Shown: positions 1 to 14,284 of the stretch, piece after piece
How positions within the stretch are numbered: the stretch's first letter is position 1
Layout: every line of letters starts with the position of its first letter
Origin: Jackrogersella multiformis
Lineage: Eukaryota > Ascomycota > Sordariomycetes > Xylariales > Hypoxylaceae
Direction: 5' to 3'
Length of the DNA stretch: 64,000 nt
NCBI GenBank assembly: GCA_902806575.1
Contig: CADCXD010000004.1
Location: 4,030,001 to 4,094,000, forward strand
Notes under the pieces: generated by a model
Seen by the model: only the letters and a program-made list of their open reading frames with translations
Database searches by the model: none
What the model was told of the DNA's origin: nothing
Translations under genes and position numbers: made by a program

Positions 1-250
1 CGAAATTCCTTATATATAAGGTTATTAATAAATATAATTTTTTTTATAATATAAATAAAGTTAATTATAAGTTTATTATAACGATATTATATTATTAATT
101 TTTAAAGTATTACGTGTATTTACTATTTGGGCGTAAATATTTCACCCGTTTATAACGTTATTAAATAATAAATATATAACTTAAAAATATAAATAAATAA
201 CTTTTAATTCGAAAAGTAATATAATATTAATTATATATTATAAAACTTTT

Positions 251-421
251 TAATACGACCTTATAAGGGTCCTTGCATTAAATGGAGATATGTACCTTAT
301 ACTTTAAATTAAATAAATAAGATAAGGACTTTTAGTCTTTATCTTGTTTTTCGCCCGTTTTAAGATAACGGAGAAACCATTAATCCTACATATTAAAACA
401 CACCTTATAAGGTCCGTACCA
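251..421 (+). repeat. 171-bp palindrome-ended repeat, copy A
   Basis: Well preserved copy. It begins TAATACGACCTTATAAGG and ends CCTTATAAGGTCCGTACCA, and holds an internal inverted repeat (GATAAGGAC / GTCTTTATC). CTTTT lies on both sides (246-250 and 422-426), read as a 5-bp target duplication. It keeps the terminal CA that most copies show as TA. Confidence 0.85.
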
Positions 422-426
422 CTTTT

Positions 427-3400
427 ATATATAAAAATTATTAAGGTTAAAAGTTAATAATATTATTTAAAAGCCACGTTAAAATTTTTAATTAATTAAA
501 AAAAGGCTTTTATAAAATCGGGTTATTATTAAATATTACTATTATTAAAATAATAATTCTTATAAATCAATATATAATAAATAATATTAATTTAATTATT
601 TATAACTTAATTTTTTAATAAAAAATAAAAAAATAAAAAAATTAATTTTAAAGTTTCATATAATTATTTATATAACTTTGTTAATATTAACTTTTTATAA
701 TATAATTATTTATATTTAAATTTAAATTTATTATGCATTAATAAGTTAAAATAAAAATCTTAAAATAATTATTATTCTTAAAAATAAAAATAAAGTTAAT
801 ATCGTAAAATAAAATTAATAAATATAAAGCATAAACCATTCTTAATGCACAAGCCATTACTTTAAATACAAACCATATAATTATAGCTTTTTATAATACC
901 TCTTTAATAAAAAGAAAAACTAACATCCTCGTTAATTATAAACTATTATTTTATTAAATTAATTTTATTAAATTAATCTTTAACGTTTAATAAATATATT
1001 TAACATATTAACATTATCCTTTTTTTTTATCGTTATCGTTATTATTGTTTAATAATGTATTTTCATAAATAAAACATATATCGTTAAAATTATTAAACGT
1101 TTACGTTTTAATTATAAATTTAATTTTTAATAATATAAATATTAATACTTTAATTAATATTATTATCGGTTTTTTTATAATAAACGTAATTAATTTAAAC
1201 ATAAAAATTAATATTTTAATTCATAACATAATTATAATAATAAATATAATAAATAATTTTAATTATAATTTATAAAAATACTACACATATTTCTTACCAT
1301 TATTATAGGTTTAATAATACTTATTAAAATCTTCTTCATTAATTATTATTATTCCTTAATAATTAAAAAAAAGTTTAATACGCGTTATTATTATAATTAT
1401 TAATTTATATTTATTATTACTTATTATAAAACGTTAATATTGAAAAATATCTTATCGTTATTATTAATTATTATAATCGTTATTTTACTAATTATAATTT
1501 TTAAAAAGTTTAACTTTATATTATCGTTTTTGCACATTAACTAAATTAATTTAATTAACTTTAATTTATTATATAACTTCTTTAAAAAAGTTTTAACGCT
1601 TTTTTTTTACGTCTTTATTAATATAAAATACCTTAAATATATTTTTTTTAAAAATCTTAAAAAATACCTTAATAATAATTTTAAATTACTCGATAAAAGA
1701 TCGTTATCGAAAAAGTTTCATATATTAAAATCTTTAATAATATCTTAATAACTAAAATAACGTTAAATTATAAATAAAACGATATAATTTCTATTATTTT
1801 TACATAATATACCTTACAATTAATAATATCCATTAAATTTTTATCGTTATTATTTTAAATAAATAATTCGTTTTAAAAAGTTTATTATTATTAAAGTTTA
1901 TTACCGTTTTATATTTTAATAATCTTAAATACTTTATTAATAATTATTATTTATTTATTATTAAATAAATATTAATAAATTTATTTAAACATTAAATTAA
2001 TAATCTTTTTATTCAATTTATATATAATAATAATTATTATATTAAGATAAATAAAGCTTTTAATAAATTATATATATTTTTTATTTAAAATTTTCAATAA
2101 ACTTACGATAAAGTTTAAAATTATTATATAAAATAATTAAAATAATAAATTTATAAATTTTAATTTATCGTAAAATTTCAAACCATTAATTTAATTTTTA
2201 GAATAATTAAGATAATATTTAATCTAGTTTTAAACTTTTTATAAAAAGTTATAAATATAAACCGTTTTTAATTTATAAAATAATTGTTTTAATTTAAAAT
2301 AATATTTTAAATTATTAATTAATATAAATTATTTAATTTAACATATAAAATCGTTTTATACTTGATATGAAAATTATTTAATTATATTTTTACTTTTATT
2401 AGTTTTTAAAAAAATAATATATAAATAATTTAATTCTTTATTATAGTTATAATTTTTTAGTATTTTTTTAAATTTATTATTTAATATAAATTTAATAAAT
2501 ATATAAATAAACTTATTTAAAATATTTTTAAAAGTTGACTTTGTTTTGTTTTTTTATTTTATTAAATTGTTTATATCGTTTTACATTGGTAAACGAGATA
2601 ATATATTTAAAATTAAATTTAACTTTTTAAAGATATAATAAACGTTAAAATTAAAGTAAAATAATTAATTATTTATTATTTATTTTATTTATATTAATTA
2701 TTTTAAATATTGTTTAATTAAGAATATTTCTATTATATTATAATTTATTAAAATAATAATCAATTATTTATAAAATTATAATGAAATAAATTATGTTAAT
2801 TTTTATATTAATTTTATTTTAAGATATATTTATATAAAATATTATAACTTTAAAACTTTTTTATTTTAATATATTTATTTTTAAAAACATTCTTTAATCA
2901 TAATTTTAATACGTTAATATTATCGGGTTTAATAATTTATTTTATAATATTTCAAACGAATTTAACTTATTTTTTATCGATATATATATTATTTTTATAA
3001 TATATTAACGTTTATATTTGAATTTTAAAAGATTTTTTTATAGATTTTTTTCCTTAGTTAATATTTTCGTTTTTTTATTTTATAAAAGCTTAATTTTTTA
3101 TTAATATTATAAAAAATATTTTTATAAAAATCTTATTATATCGATACATATTTTAAAATTAATCAATATTCGTAATATTAAGATTTTTTTAATTACGTTT
3201 AATTTATTAATTAAAATTTTAAATAAAATAATTAATAGAAAATTAAGAAAAGATTTTTTTAATAATAATATAAGTTTTATATTATCGTATATATTAAATA
3301 TTATAATATCGTTAATATATATTTTAATAAAATTTTAAAAAAGCTTTAATTTTTAATTTATAAATTATTACGTAAAAATTAAAGAATATTTAAATTTTAT

Positions 3401-3900
3401 TAACGTAACGTTGAAATTTTTTAAACCTTTTAACGATATTATTATTATTTTATTTTTATATTTAAACGTAATAAATAATTAATAAAAAACTAAAGCCTTA
3501 TTTATAACGTTAAAGATTTTTATTTTTTTATTTTTAATCGATTTTTCTAACGTAATACTAAATAAATATTAATTAAAATATTTTTATTTAATTTTTTTAT
3601 CGTTAACGAGTTTTTAAGTAATAAAATAAAAATAATTAAACGATATAATTATTTTTTATTAATTTATTTTATTTTAATTATATATTTAACGAATATATAT
3701 ATCTAAGTTGATATGTTTTTTTATTAATTATTAATTAAATCCATTATTATTTTCATTTTTTTAATATATCGATAATAGTATAATCGTATTAAATATCTTA
3801 TTTATTTATTAAAATAAAATATTATTAAATAAAAAATAAATTAAAATTATAAATATATTTAAAATCGATATATTTATTTTAATAAAACCTTGTTTTATTT
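427..3900. other. RIP-degraded DNA, no gene
   Basis: AT-rich stretch with no recognisable coding remnant. About 570-740 resembles 6655-6830 and 47900-48090 in the same direction and about 34000-34270 in reverse, so at least this part belongs to the large dispersed repeat family described at 3.9-7.3 kb. Confidence 0.6.
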
Positions 3901-6900
3901 TTAATAATAATTATAAATTAATAAAAGATTTATTAATTAGTAATAAAGCTTTTAATATGTTATTATTTAAATTAAAATTTATTAATAAGTTATTTTTTTT
4001 TATTAAAATATTATATATATTTACGTTAAATTAATTTTATTTTATAAAATATTTATACCTTTTTTTCAGTAATTTCTTTACTTATTCCGATTTTAATATT
4101 ACGTTATAAAATTAAAGGTTTATTAAATATATTAAAAAAAGCGATCTTTTAAGCATATTTATATTATAAATATTATTTATTAGGTTTTTTTATTTTAATA
4201 TAAAAATTAAAGTCTTTTTTACGCGATAAATTAAAATAATATATTAAAATAAATATTATTATTTTAACGAAAACAAAAAATTAATTTATAATTAAAATTT
4301 ATCGTTATATTTAATTTTTTAAATAACGATATTTTATTAATATTTAAATTTTAAAATATAATATTAAAATTATATATATTTTATTATAATTAATAATTAC
4401 GTTATATTCTTTTAAGAAATTATTTTTCATTAATAAATTAAGTTAAAATTTTAATTAAAAATTTAGCTTTAATTTTTATAATTAATTTTTTTAAGATTAT
4501 TTTATATATATATATCAATTTATTTAATTTAAATATTTTATAATTTTTGATAAAAGTTTTTAATTATATTTTCTTTATTATTTAATTAAATATATGAATA
4601 TTTATATATATCGTTAATTTTTAAACTTATAAATTTCATTAAATTTTTATTTAAAAATAAAAAAATAAAAGCTTCAATTTTTATATTTATTAATTATAAA
4701 AGTAAAAATATAATATTTTTTAATTATATTATTTATATTTTTACTTTTACTTATTTTTAAATAAAATAAATATTAATAATTTTTTTAATTTTAAGTTAAG
4801 TTTTTATCGTTTATTTTACTTTTTAAAGTAATTATAAATATTTAGATTTTATATATTTATTAACGTATATATCTTTAAAATAATTAAATTTAATATTAAA
4901 TATTTTATAATATTTCTAATATGTATACTTTTTTACGATTAATAATTTATTATAAAAAAATTAAAAAATTAAATTTATCTATTAAATATTTTTTATTAAA
5001 AAATATTTATTTATTTATAAATCTTTTTATTTTTCTTATAATTCTTTTATTTTATTTATATTTAATTTTATTTTATAAATATGTATTGCCGTTAAGGTCA
5101 TTTTTAATTTTTTCTTATCGTTTTTAATAAAAATCAAAATAATTATTATAATAATTATAAATATCGTAACTACGTTCATAATTATAATAACGATAATTGT
5201 ATTAATTATTACCTTAACGTTTACTATTTTATTTATCGTTATATTAATTATAATTTTAATTGGGATTTTAATTACGGTTATCATTATAATAATCTTTTTC
5301 TTAATTATCATTATTAAAATTATAATCGTTTTATCGTTAATTAAAATAATTTCGTTATTAATTATAATTATCTTATTAATTATATTTATTATTGCGATTA
5401 TTTTAATTATTTTGATAAATCTTTAATTAATCGATATAAAATATTATATTATTATAATTATAATAAATAATTTAAATAATTTAATATCGTTTAAAAATAA
5501 TTTATATAAATATATTATTAAATATTATATAAAGTTTAATATTGATTTTTAAGTTTTTACTTTTTTTTATTAATATTTATTTACGTTATATTAATTATTT
5601 TTTATTTAAATATTTAAAATAAACGTTTATAATTATTATAATTGATTTAAAATCAATAATATTTATTATTTTAAATTTTAAATTTAATTTATTATAAGTC
5701 GTTATTATTTATTATATATTTTTAATTAATTCTAATATTTAATAATTTTAAATAATTAATGCGATCTTATAAGGATTCTTATATTAAATGGAGATATATA
5801 CCTTATATCTTAAATTAAATAAATAAAATAAAGAGTTTTAATCTTTATTTTATTTCTCGCTTATTTTAAAATAACGGTGAAATCATGAATCTTATATATT
5901 AAAACATACCTTATAAGGTTTATATGAATAATATTTGATAATTAAATTTTAATAAATATATTTTTAAAGTAAAGTTTTAAAATATTTTTTATTTTTTAAA
6001 AAATATTAAACCTTTTAATACATAGATTTTATATTAATTAAATAACGTTTTAAAAATATCTTTTAGATCGTTTTAACAAAATTTAAATGATAACTTAATT
6101 TATTTATTAATTTTATAAATCTTTATAAAATTATTTATTAAAATTATTTATAATTTTTTTAACTTTCGTAAGTTTTTCATAAGTTATTTAAATAAAATTT
6201 ATTTATATATAAATATTATATTAATATATATAATTATTTTTAATAAAAGAATAATTTATTATTATAAATTTATTTATCTTCGTTATAAAATAATTAATAT
6301 TATGAATCGTTTAATTTTTTAATATTAATTAACGATTTTTTTTTTATAATTATATAAATATTAAACTATTATTAATTAAATTGTTAAACGATTTATTAAT
6401 AACTTAACTTTTAATTATAAATAAAATTATAACTTACTTTATAATATATATTTAAAATTAAAATTAAATAAATAAATAAATTAAAAATTATTTTAATTTA
6501 AAAATAAAAGATTAAATAAATAAATTAATTATTATGTAAATGATTTTATTTTAAATCTTAATTAATTAATTGAATTATATATATTTGATTGAATATAAAG
6601 GATTTATAATTTAATTATATATTTTTATTAAAAAATATAATAAAAAATTTTATAATGAATAATATTAATTTAATTATTTATAGCTTAATTTTTAATAAAA
6701 GATTAAAAATATAAAAAGGTTAATTTTAAGGCTTCGTATAACTTATTATATAACTTTTTTAACATTAACTTTTTAGTATGTAATTATTTATATAATTTTA
6801 TTAACTTTAATTTTTTTAATAAATAACCATTAAACTTTTTGAATAAATAATTAATAATATACATAAATTAATTTATAAATTAAATATAAATATTAAGATA

Positions 6901-7300
6901 AATATTAAATAAATTAAGATAATTATTAAAATTATTATAAATGATATTTTTAAATTACAAATTAATAAAAATTATAAAAATTAAGAATTAAAAATTAAGA
7001 ATTTTATTAATAATAATATAAAATTTAAATTAATTAAGAAATTAATTAATATTAAGTTAATAAATGAAAAGTTAACTTTATTAGTTAATATATAGAAATA
7101 ATTAACGTAAAAAATTAATATTAAAATTAACATTAACTTTTAAATAAAACCTTTAAAATTAATAAAATAAGTTATAACATAATTTTTAACGCTTTATTAA
7201 ACATTTAATATTTATTAAAAATTATAAAATAATATTTTTATTATTAAACTTTGTATAATATAAAAGCTTTAATATTTAATAATATATTTACGTATAATAA
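3900..7300 (+). repeat. Large dispersed repeat family 1, copy 1
   Basis: Long stretch matching about 45.2-48.3 kb and 12.4-14.1 kb in the same orientation and 33.5-36.3 kb in reverse. Shared landmarks in order are a segment around 4090-4320 (compare 45420-45650), a segment around 4400-4480 (compare 45700-45780, 12390-12430), a low-complexity block around 5130-5420 made of ATAAT/CGATAAT-like words, and a tail around 7165-7290 (compare 39540-39640 and 48195-48275). The 171-bp repeat copy B is nested in it. No readable protein survives, so element class is unknown. Boundaries are approximate. Confidence 0.6.
5757..5927 (+). repeat. 171-bp palindrome-ended repeat, copy B
   Basis: Begins TAATGCGATCTTATAAGG; the far end has decayed to TTATAAGGTTTATATGA. 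ATAAT flanks both sides (5752-5756, 5928-5932). Nested in large repeat family 1, copy 1. Confidence 0.75.
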
Positions 7301-7355
7301 TAAATCATTTATATATAATTAATAAAACAAATAAAAATTTTTTTTTATAAGATAT

Positions 7356-7526
7356 TAATATTACCTTATAAAGGTCCTTATATTAAATGGAGATATATAC
7401 TTTAAACGTTAAATTACATAAATAAAATAAGGACTTTTAGCTTTTATTTTATTTTTTATCCGTTTTAAGATCACGAAAAAACTATTAATTTTATATATTA
7501 ACACATACTTTACAAGATTTATATTA
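7356..7526 (+). repeat. 171-bp palindrome-ended repeat, copy C
   Basis: Begins TAATATTACCTTATAAAGGT; the right end is decayed. It lies just beyond the tail of large repeat family 1, copy 1, and no clear flanking duplication is visible. Confidence 0.75.
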
Positions 7527-10330
7527 AATTAGTTTTTAATATAAGTTTTTTAATTATAATTAATTATATTAAATTATATTATTATTATTTATATTTTAAA
7601 TGTGTAATATGTTTTATTAATAATTTATTAATACAGTTTATTTTACGATTATATATATAGCTTTTATTAATATACTTTTTTAGGGTTTTTTATTTTTATT
7701 AGTTTTTTAATCGTTAAAGATTTAAATTATTATTTTATTTTATTTTATTTATAATTATTATTTAGTTATAAATTTTATTATTATAATATGTTTTTGTTAT
7801 TACTTATTATATTTTTATATTAATTTTATAACTTTTTAAAAATTTTAAATCGTAAAATTTATAAAAGTTCTTACGCGTATTAATTTAAAACGGTTAACCT
7901 TACCTTAGTTTTTCATATAAAAATACTTATAATATTTTTAATAAAAAACTTTTTTAGTATTTATATTCTTTATATATTTTTATATTTTATTAATATAAAT
8001 TTTTTTATATATTAATAATATGAAGTTTTATAAAAAAAATTAATTAAGTAACATAAAATATTTAAGGTTAAAAATAATATTTTTAATTTATTTAAATTAT
8101 TTAAATTAAAGAAAATCATTAAGCTTATAATAATATTAATTAATAATAAAATCACGTTTACAAAAACCAAAATATATAAATGTATAAAAGGAATATTTAA
8201 TAAAATATAAACTTTTAGTTTATGTTTAAAAAAATATTTTAAAAATAAATCTAATAATTAATTAAATAAAGTTATTATTATAGAAAAAAATAAAAAAATA
8301 AGTAAATCGTTATTTATAAGGGGAGTAAAATTTATAACGTTAATTAATTTACTTATAAATAACTTTCAATTTTTTATAAAATTAAAAGAAAATAGCGTTA
8401 AAATATTTAATTTACAGTTTAAAAATCCTTAAAATTATAGATTTATTATTAATAAATAAAATATTATTTATATATATATATTAATTACGTTAATTTTTTT
8501 TACTAAGATTTTATTATTAAGTATAATAATAAAAAATATTTTTTTATATTTTTTCTTATTTTATTAAACGAAATATTATAATATTAATAAAATAATATTT
8601 TTATATTTATTAAATGTGTATAAAAATAAATCGTTGAATTAAATAAAATATTTAAATAATTAAAAAAATAATTCCGTTTAAATTTAAATATAACGTTTAT
8701 TTTATTTATGTTTATTATATTAAACGTTATAAAATTAATAAAAGGTAATAATATCGTTTATATATATATTTAAAAAAAGACTCGGTACGTACGTATTCAT
8801 AAAATAATAAAATTAACAAATTAAAATTAATATAAAATTATTATAATTATTTAAATCGATATTTTTTTAAAAATTTAATATTTTTTTAAACTTTTATACG
8901 AAGTTAAAATTTTTTAAAATTATATATCAAAGGTTAAAAAAAGTAAATGGATTATAATAAAAATAATATAAAATTTATTTTTGTTAAAAATAATTTAAAT
9001 TTTTATATTTTAATTAATAACGAAAAAAATATTATACGTCGTTAAGCTTTTGTAATAATAATTAATAAAGCTTTAATTATTATTATTTATATAATAATCG
9101 AAACCGTAAAAACGATAATTAAAACCGTTAAAATAATCGATAAAACCGTTAAAATAATCGATAAAACCGTTAAAATAATCGATAAAATAATTAAAAAAAT
9201 AAACATTAAAATAATAATTATAAACGAGATTATCGTTACGATTATTAAGGCGATCGTTAAAATAACGATTAAAAAAACCGATAAAAAATAAAGGATATAA
9301 TCGAAGTTAAAATTAAAACTTTAATTATAATAAATATTATAAAAAAAGTATAAATTAAATAAATAAAAACGAAACTTTTTTCGTATTATTTATAAATCAT
9401 TTTTTAAATAATTTAAAATTAAATATTGACGTTAATTATATTAATATTACGATTAATATTATTATAATTTATAAATATTATAAAGAAGAATTTTTATTTA
9501 TATAAATAAAATAATAATACGAACGTAAATATATTTTTAACTTCGTTTTTTAAATTATTAAAATATTATTTACGGTAGATTTTAATTATTAAATTATTTT
9601 AATATATTTATATTTACGAAAATATTAAACGAGGTATTTATTAAATATTTTAAAAGGTAAAAAAACTTTAAAAATAAACGTAAAAAAGTTAAAAAAATAC
9701 GTAACTTTTGTAAATAAAAACTTTTTTTAATATTAATTTTTTAAATAATTAATTTTTATTTAATTATATATATTTAAGTATTAAGATACGTTTTTAATCG
9801 ATAAATAAAAATCTTAAAATATATATTAATTTAAATATAAACTGTATAATAATTAATCGTTTATTTTTTTTAATAAATTTAAATATATTATTAAGAATTA
9901 ATAAATATATATTAAAAGATTTAACGAAAAGTAAACGAAAATTATTTAATAAGTTACGTTTATTTTTTACGTTTTAAAAAATAATTTAATTTATAAAATT
10001 AAAATAAATAATTAAAAATAAAATAAAACTTAATTTATTTAAGTTATATAAAGTAAATATTTATTACGAAAATTAAATGATATTTTTTATAAAATAAAAT
10101 AATTTTAAAATATAAATTTATAATTATATATACGTTTATAAAATCATAAATAAACGAAAAGTAATAATTATTTTCAAATAAAATATTTATATATTTATAA
10201 ATGATAAATTTTTATTATTTAATTGAACCTTTTATTTTATAATAACGTACGATATAATTATAAATATTATTATAAATATAAAAACTTTACGTATAATAAT
10301 AATTAAAAATATTTTAAAAAAGTTTATAAA
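7527..10330. other. RIP-degraded DNA, no gene
   Basis: Degraded repeat-like sequence with no recognisable protein remnant. It contains the 21-bp tandem repeat at 9121-9183. Between about 9,050 and 9,300 CpG dinucleotides are unusually dense for the block, suggesting an originally GC-richer coding repeat. Confidence 0.5.
9121..9183. repeat. 21-bp perfect tandem repeat, three units
   Basis: Three identical consecutive 21-bp units at 9121-9141, 9142-9162 and 9163-9183, each beginning AAAACCGTTAAAATAATCGA. A degenerate unit precedes them (about 9099-9120). The unit is a whole number of codons, so it may derive from a seven-residue peptide repeat. Perfect identity among neighbours that should be heavily mutated is notable. 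Confidence 0.9.
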
Positions 10331-10331
10331 A

Positions 10332-10429
10332 TTTTTAAAAGGTTTTTATATTAAAATAATTATAAAAAATATTAATAATAAATATTATATTAATTTTTAA
10401 TTATTTAAGTTTAAGATTTTTATTATAAC

Positions 10430-10473
<44 letters not shown>

Positions 10474-12008
10474 TAATTCTTTCGATAATAAATATATTTT
10501 TAAACGCAAATTTTATCGTTATATTTTTAATAAACGATAATGTATTTAATAATGTAAATATTATAACGTTTATAACGTTTATTTTCTTTTTTATATTTAT
10601 ATTAATAATAAAAAATTAAAACTTTTATATATTTACGTAAATATAAAATTTATTATAATGTCGATTATTATAATAATAATTATTAATATATTAAATAAAT
10701 TCAATCTTATTTTATTAATAAATATTATGTTTATTATAATTTAAAAATTATAAAAATTATCGATGTTATTTTAAGAAATATTATTAAAAAAAAGAAAAAA
10801 TTAAAAATTAAAAATCCTTAATATATATTTTATTTTAGACATAAAAAATTTATAAATTTATTTAAACGTATTATTTTAAATAACATATATAACGTTTTAT
10901 TTAAATAAAACCATATCAAATAAGTTAATAAGTTTAGCTTTTTTATTTATTTAATATTTATTATATAACGTATCGTTTATAATATTTAAAAAATATACGT
11001 AATAATTAATTTATAAGGTTTAAATTAAATTATTATATTAAATAATTACTTATTATTATTATAATTTAAAGTTATTATTTTTAAGGTAAATATCATATTA
11101 TTATAATTAATATAATAGCTTTTTTATTAATTTTTAATATATAAAAAGTTTTATAACTATTGTATAATAATACTTTATAAAGGTTTAAAACGATTTATAA
11201 TTATATTAATAAAACTTTGTAATTTTTTAATATATGTTAAAAATATATAAATAAATTATTTCGTTTACATATAATATATGTTAAAATATTTATCGATAAT
11301 ATTATGATTTTTTTGGGATTTTATTAAAAAATATTTTACTTATTTAAAGTTAATATTTAAATTTTTTTATAAATAAGGAATTTTTATATTTTTTAAGAAA
11401 TCTTTTTGAAAATATTTATTCGTAAAATGTTTAAGTTTTTAAATTAACGCTTTTAATATATTTATAACTAACAATCGTTTATTTGTAATTTAAGATTTTA
11501 CTTTTTTTTTAATAATTAAAAGCTTTTAAGTAATATTTAAACGTAATTAAATTTTTTAAAATATTTATGTTATATTACGCTTAATTTATAAAATCTTTTT
11601 AAAAGTATAAAACGGTTTTTTTATAAAAAAAAGGAAATTAAAACGAATATAAAATAATTACCTTAAAAAATTATTTAAATAAAAATTTAATGTAATAGCC
11701 TTTTATTTAAAGGATAATTTTATATAAACGCTAAAAAAGATTATTTTTATTTAAAACCGTTTTAAGTATTTAATAAAATAAAAAGGTTATAAATACGAGG
11801 ATAATTTATAAATTATCGAAAAATATTTTAAAAATTTATAAAAATTAATTAAAAATATTAAGAACGAAAAGGAATTTATAAATCGTTAAAAAAGGTTAAA
11901 GGTAAAAGTTTAATAAAGTAATGTTACGATGAATTTGTTAAGAATTGTTAATGATTTTAAGAATAATATTTATCGAAAATAATAAGGATTTTTTATGCCT
12001 CGGCATTT
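10332..12008 (+). repeat. Inverted repeat pair, arm 1
   Basis: This stretch matches the reverse complement of about 14285-17130. Examples are 11280-11450 against 15950-16120, 10430-10560 against 16900-17000, and 11850-11990 against 14300-14450. Arm 1 ends at ATGCCTCGGCAT (11996-12007), directly followed by the 171-bp repeat copy D; arm 2 has the equivalent junction with copy F. Likely two copies of one transposon in opposite directions, both RIP-mutated. No transposase motif is readable. Confidence 0.6.
10432..10472. repeat. (ATT)n microsatellite
   Basis: About 13 uninterrupted ATT units within inverted arm 1. The matching place in arm 2 (about 16985-16998) is a shorter ATA run interrupted by G, so the tract expanded or decayed after duplication. 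Confidence 0.9.
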
Positions 12009-12179
12009 TAATATAATTTTATAAACGTTTTTATATTAAATAAAAATATATACCTTATACCTTAAATTAAATAAATAAAATAAGGATTTTTAGTTTTTAT
12101 TTTATTTCTCGTCCGTTTTAAAATAACAAAGGAATTATTAATTTTATATATTGCAATATATTTTATAAGGTTCGTATTA
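12009..12179 (+). repeat. 171-bp palindrome-ended repeat, copy D
   Basis: Decayed copy (starts TAATATAATTTTATAAACG, ends TTTTATAAGGTTCGTATTA) placed exactly at the end of inverted arm 1. Copy F occupies the same relative place and orientation in arm 2, so the unit was probably present before the larger element duplicated. Confidence 0.75.
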
Positions 12180-12390
12180 AATATTTAAAGTTTAATAATT
12201 ATTAATTAAGTTTTTATTATGTTAATTTATTATGATTAATTAATTTTAAATCTTTATTAATTCATTAAAATTTTAATTAATGTAATAATAAAATATAAAT
12301 TATTACGACGTAATAAAAATAAAATATTATTATATATTATATATTATAAAGTTAAAATAAAAGTTTTAAAATTATTATTATTTTAAATAT
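12180..12390 (+). repeat. Repeat family 2, copy 1
   Basis: A stretch of roughly 200 bp that matches about 40085-40250 in the same orientation: both contain a TAATAATTATTAATTAA word, then a TATAAATTATTA word, and an ATATTATTATATATTA word in the same order. Function unknown; mutated in both copies. Confidence 0.55.
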
Positions 12391-14110
12391 ATTTCTTGTT
12401 AATAAATTAAGTTAAAGATTTAAATAATTAATTTATACTTTTATTAAAATTAAAATTTAAACTTACCGTTTATATATTGGGTTTTTTTAAATTTAATCGA
12501 AATTTTAATTTTTATAATTAATTTTTATAATTTGTTTTTAAATATATATATACATTTTTTTATATATATATTTAAATTTTTTAATTTATATATTTCGTAA
12601 TTTTAAATAAAATCTTTTAATTATATTTTATTTATTATTTAATTAAATACGTTAATATTTATATATATTATTAATTTTATATTTTTATATTTAATAATTA
12701 TAAAAGAAAAAATATTATATTTTTTAATTATCTTATTTATATTTTTTGGGTTTATTTTTAAATAAAATAAATATTTATTAACGTATATATATTTAAAATA
12801 TTTTTAATATATACGTTTTTTTATAATTAACGATTTATTATTAAAAAATGATAAATAAAATATAAAAATTTGAAATTTATTTATTAAGTATGTTTTTATT
12901 AAAAAATAAATATTTATTTATAAGTTTTTTTTATTTTTTTTATAATTCTTTTCGTTTTATTTATATTTAATTTAATTTTATAAATATATATTATTGTTAA
13001 GATAATTATTATAATATTTGTTATTATAACGATTATAAATATCGTAATTATATTTATAATTATAATAACGATAATTCTATCGGTTATTACTTTAATATTT
13101 AATATTTTGTTTATTATAATATCGATTATAACTTTAATCGTAATTTTAATTTTAATTATTATTATAATAATCTTTTTTTTAATTATAATTATTTAAATTA
13201 TAATCGTTTTAACGTTAATTAAAACCGTTTTATTATTACTTATTATAATAATAATTTTAATTGCTTTAATAAACCTTTAATTAATTAATATAAAATATTA
13301 TATTATTATTATTATTATAAATAAATTAAATATTTTTAAATAACTTAATATTATTAAAAAATATTTTAAATAAATATATTATTAAATATTATATAAGTAA
13401 TATAACCTTATAAAGGTCCTTGTATTAAATAAAGATATATACTTTATACGTTAAATTAAATAAATAAAATAAGGACTTTGAGTTTTTATTTTGTTTTTTG
13501 TCCATTTTAAGATACTAAAGAAACCATTAATCTTATATATTAAAATATATCTTATAAGGTTCGTATTAATAAAGCTTAATATTAATTTTTAAGTTTTTAT
13601 TTTTTTGTTAATATTTACTTATATTATATTAATTATTTCTTATTTAAATATTTAGAATAAATATTTATAATTATTATAATTAACTTTAAATTAATAATAT
13701 TTATTATTTTAATTTTTAAATTTAACTTATTATAAATTATTATTATTTATAATATATTTATAATTAATTTAAATATTTAATAATTTTGAATAATATTTAA
13801 TAATTAAGTGTTAATAAATATATTTTATTTTTAAAGAATATTAAAGCTTTTAATATATAGATTTTATATTAATTAAATAACGTTTTAAGAATATATTTTA
13901 TATCGATTTATATTTTTTTAAATAAATGCTTAATTTATTTATTAATTTTATAAGTTTTTATAAAATAAATTATAAAAAATATTTTTAATTTTTATAATTT
14001 CTATAGGTTTTTAATAAGTTAATTAAATAAAATTAATTTATATATAAATATTATGTTAATACGTATAATTATTTTTAATAAAAAAATTATTTATTATTAT
14101 AAGATTCTTT
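12390..14110 (+). repeat. Large dispersed repeat family 1, copy 2
   Basis: Partial, internally shortened copy of the family seen at 3.9-7.3 kb and 45.2-48.3 kb. Its low-complexity block at about 13010-13280 aligns with 5130-5420. It is interrupted by the 171-bp repeat copy E at a site that is unoccupied in copies 1 and 3. Confidence 0.6.
13398..13568 (+). repeat. 171-bp palindrome-ended repeat, copy E
   Basis: Inserted in large repeat family 1, copy 2. Left flank ATAAG (13393-13397), right flank ATAAA (13569-13573). The unoccupied site in copy 3 (near 46807-46813) has a single ATAAG followed by GTTTAAT, and copy 1 has ATAAAG at 5529-5534. This comparison supports a 5-bp target duplication with one later G-to-A change. 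Confidence 0.85.
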
Positions 14111-14112
14111 AT

Positions 14113-14284
14113 TAGTACGGACTTTATGAGGTGTGTTTTTAATATATAAGATTAATGGTTTTTTCGTTATTTTAAAACGGCCGAGAAATAAAATAAGGAT
14201 TAAAAGGTTTTATTTTATTTATTTAATTTAAGGTATAAAGTATATATTTTTATTTAATATAACGACTTTTATAAGATCGTATTA
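14113..14284 (-). repeat. 171-bp palindrome-ended repeat, copy F
   Basis: Reverse copy at the outer edge of inverted arm 2. It keeps GTACGGACTTTATGAGGTGTG at its 14115 end. Same position relative to the larger element as copy D. Confidence 0.8.

Noticed and set aside
4921..5311. Two overlapping ORFs (68 and 91 codons) in the AT block
   Set aside because: Composition is almost only Ile, Leu, Tyr, Phe, Asn and Lys; they fall in a repeat whose other copies do not keep the frames.
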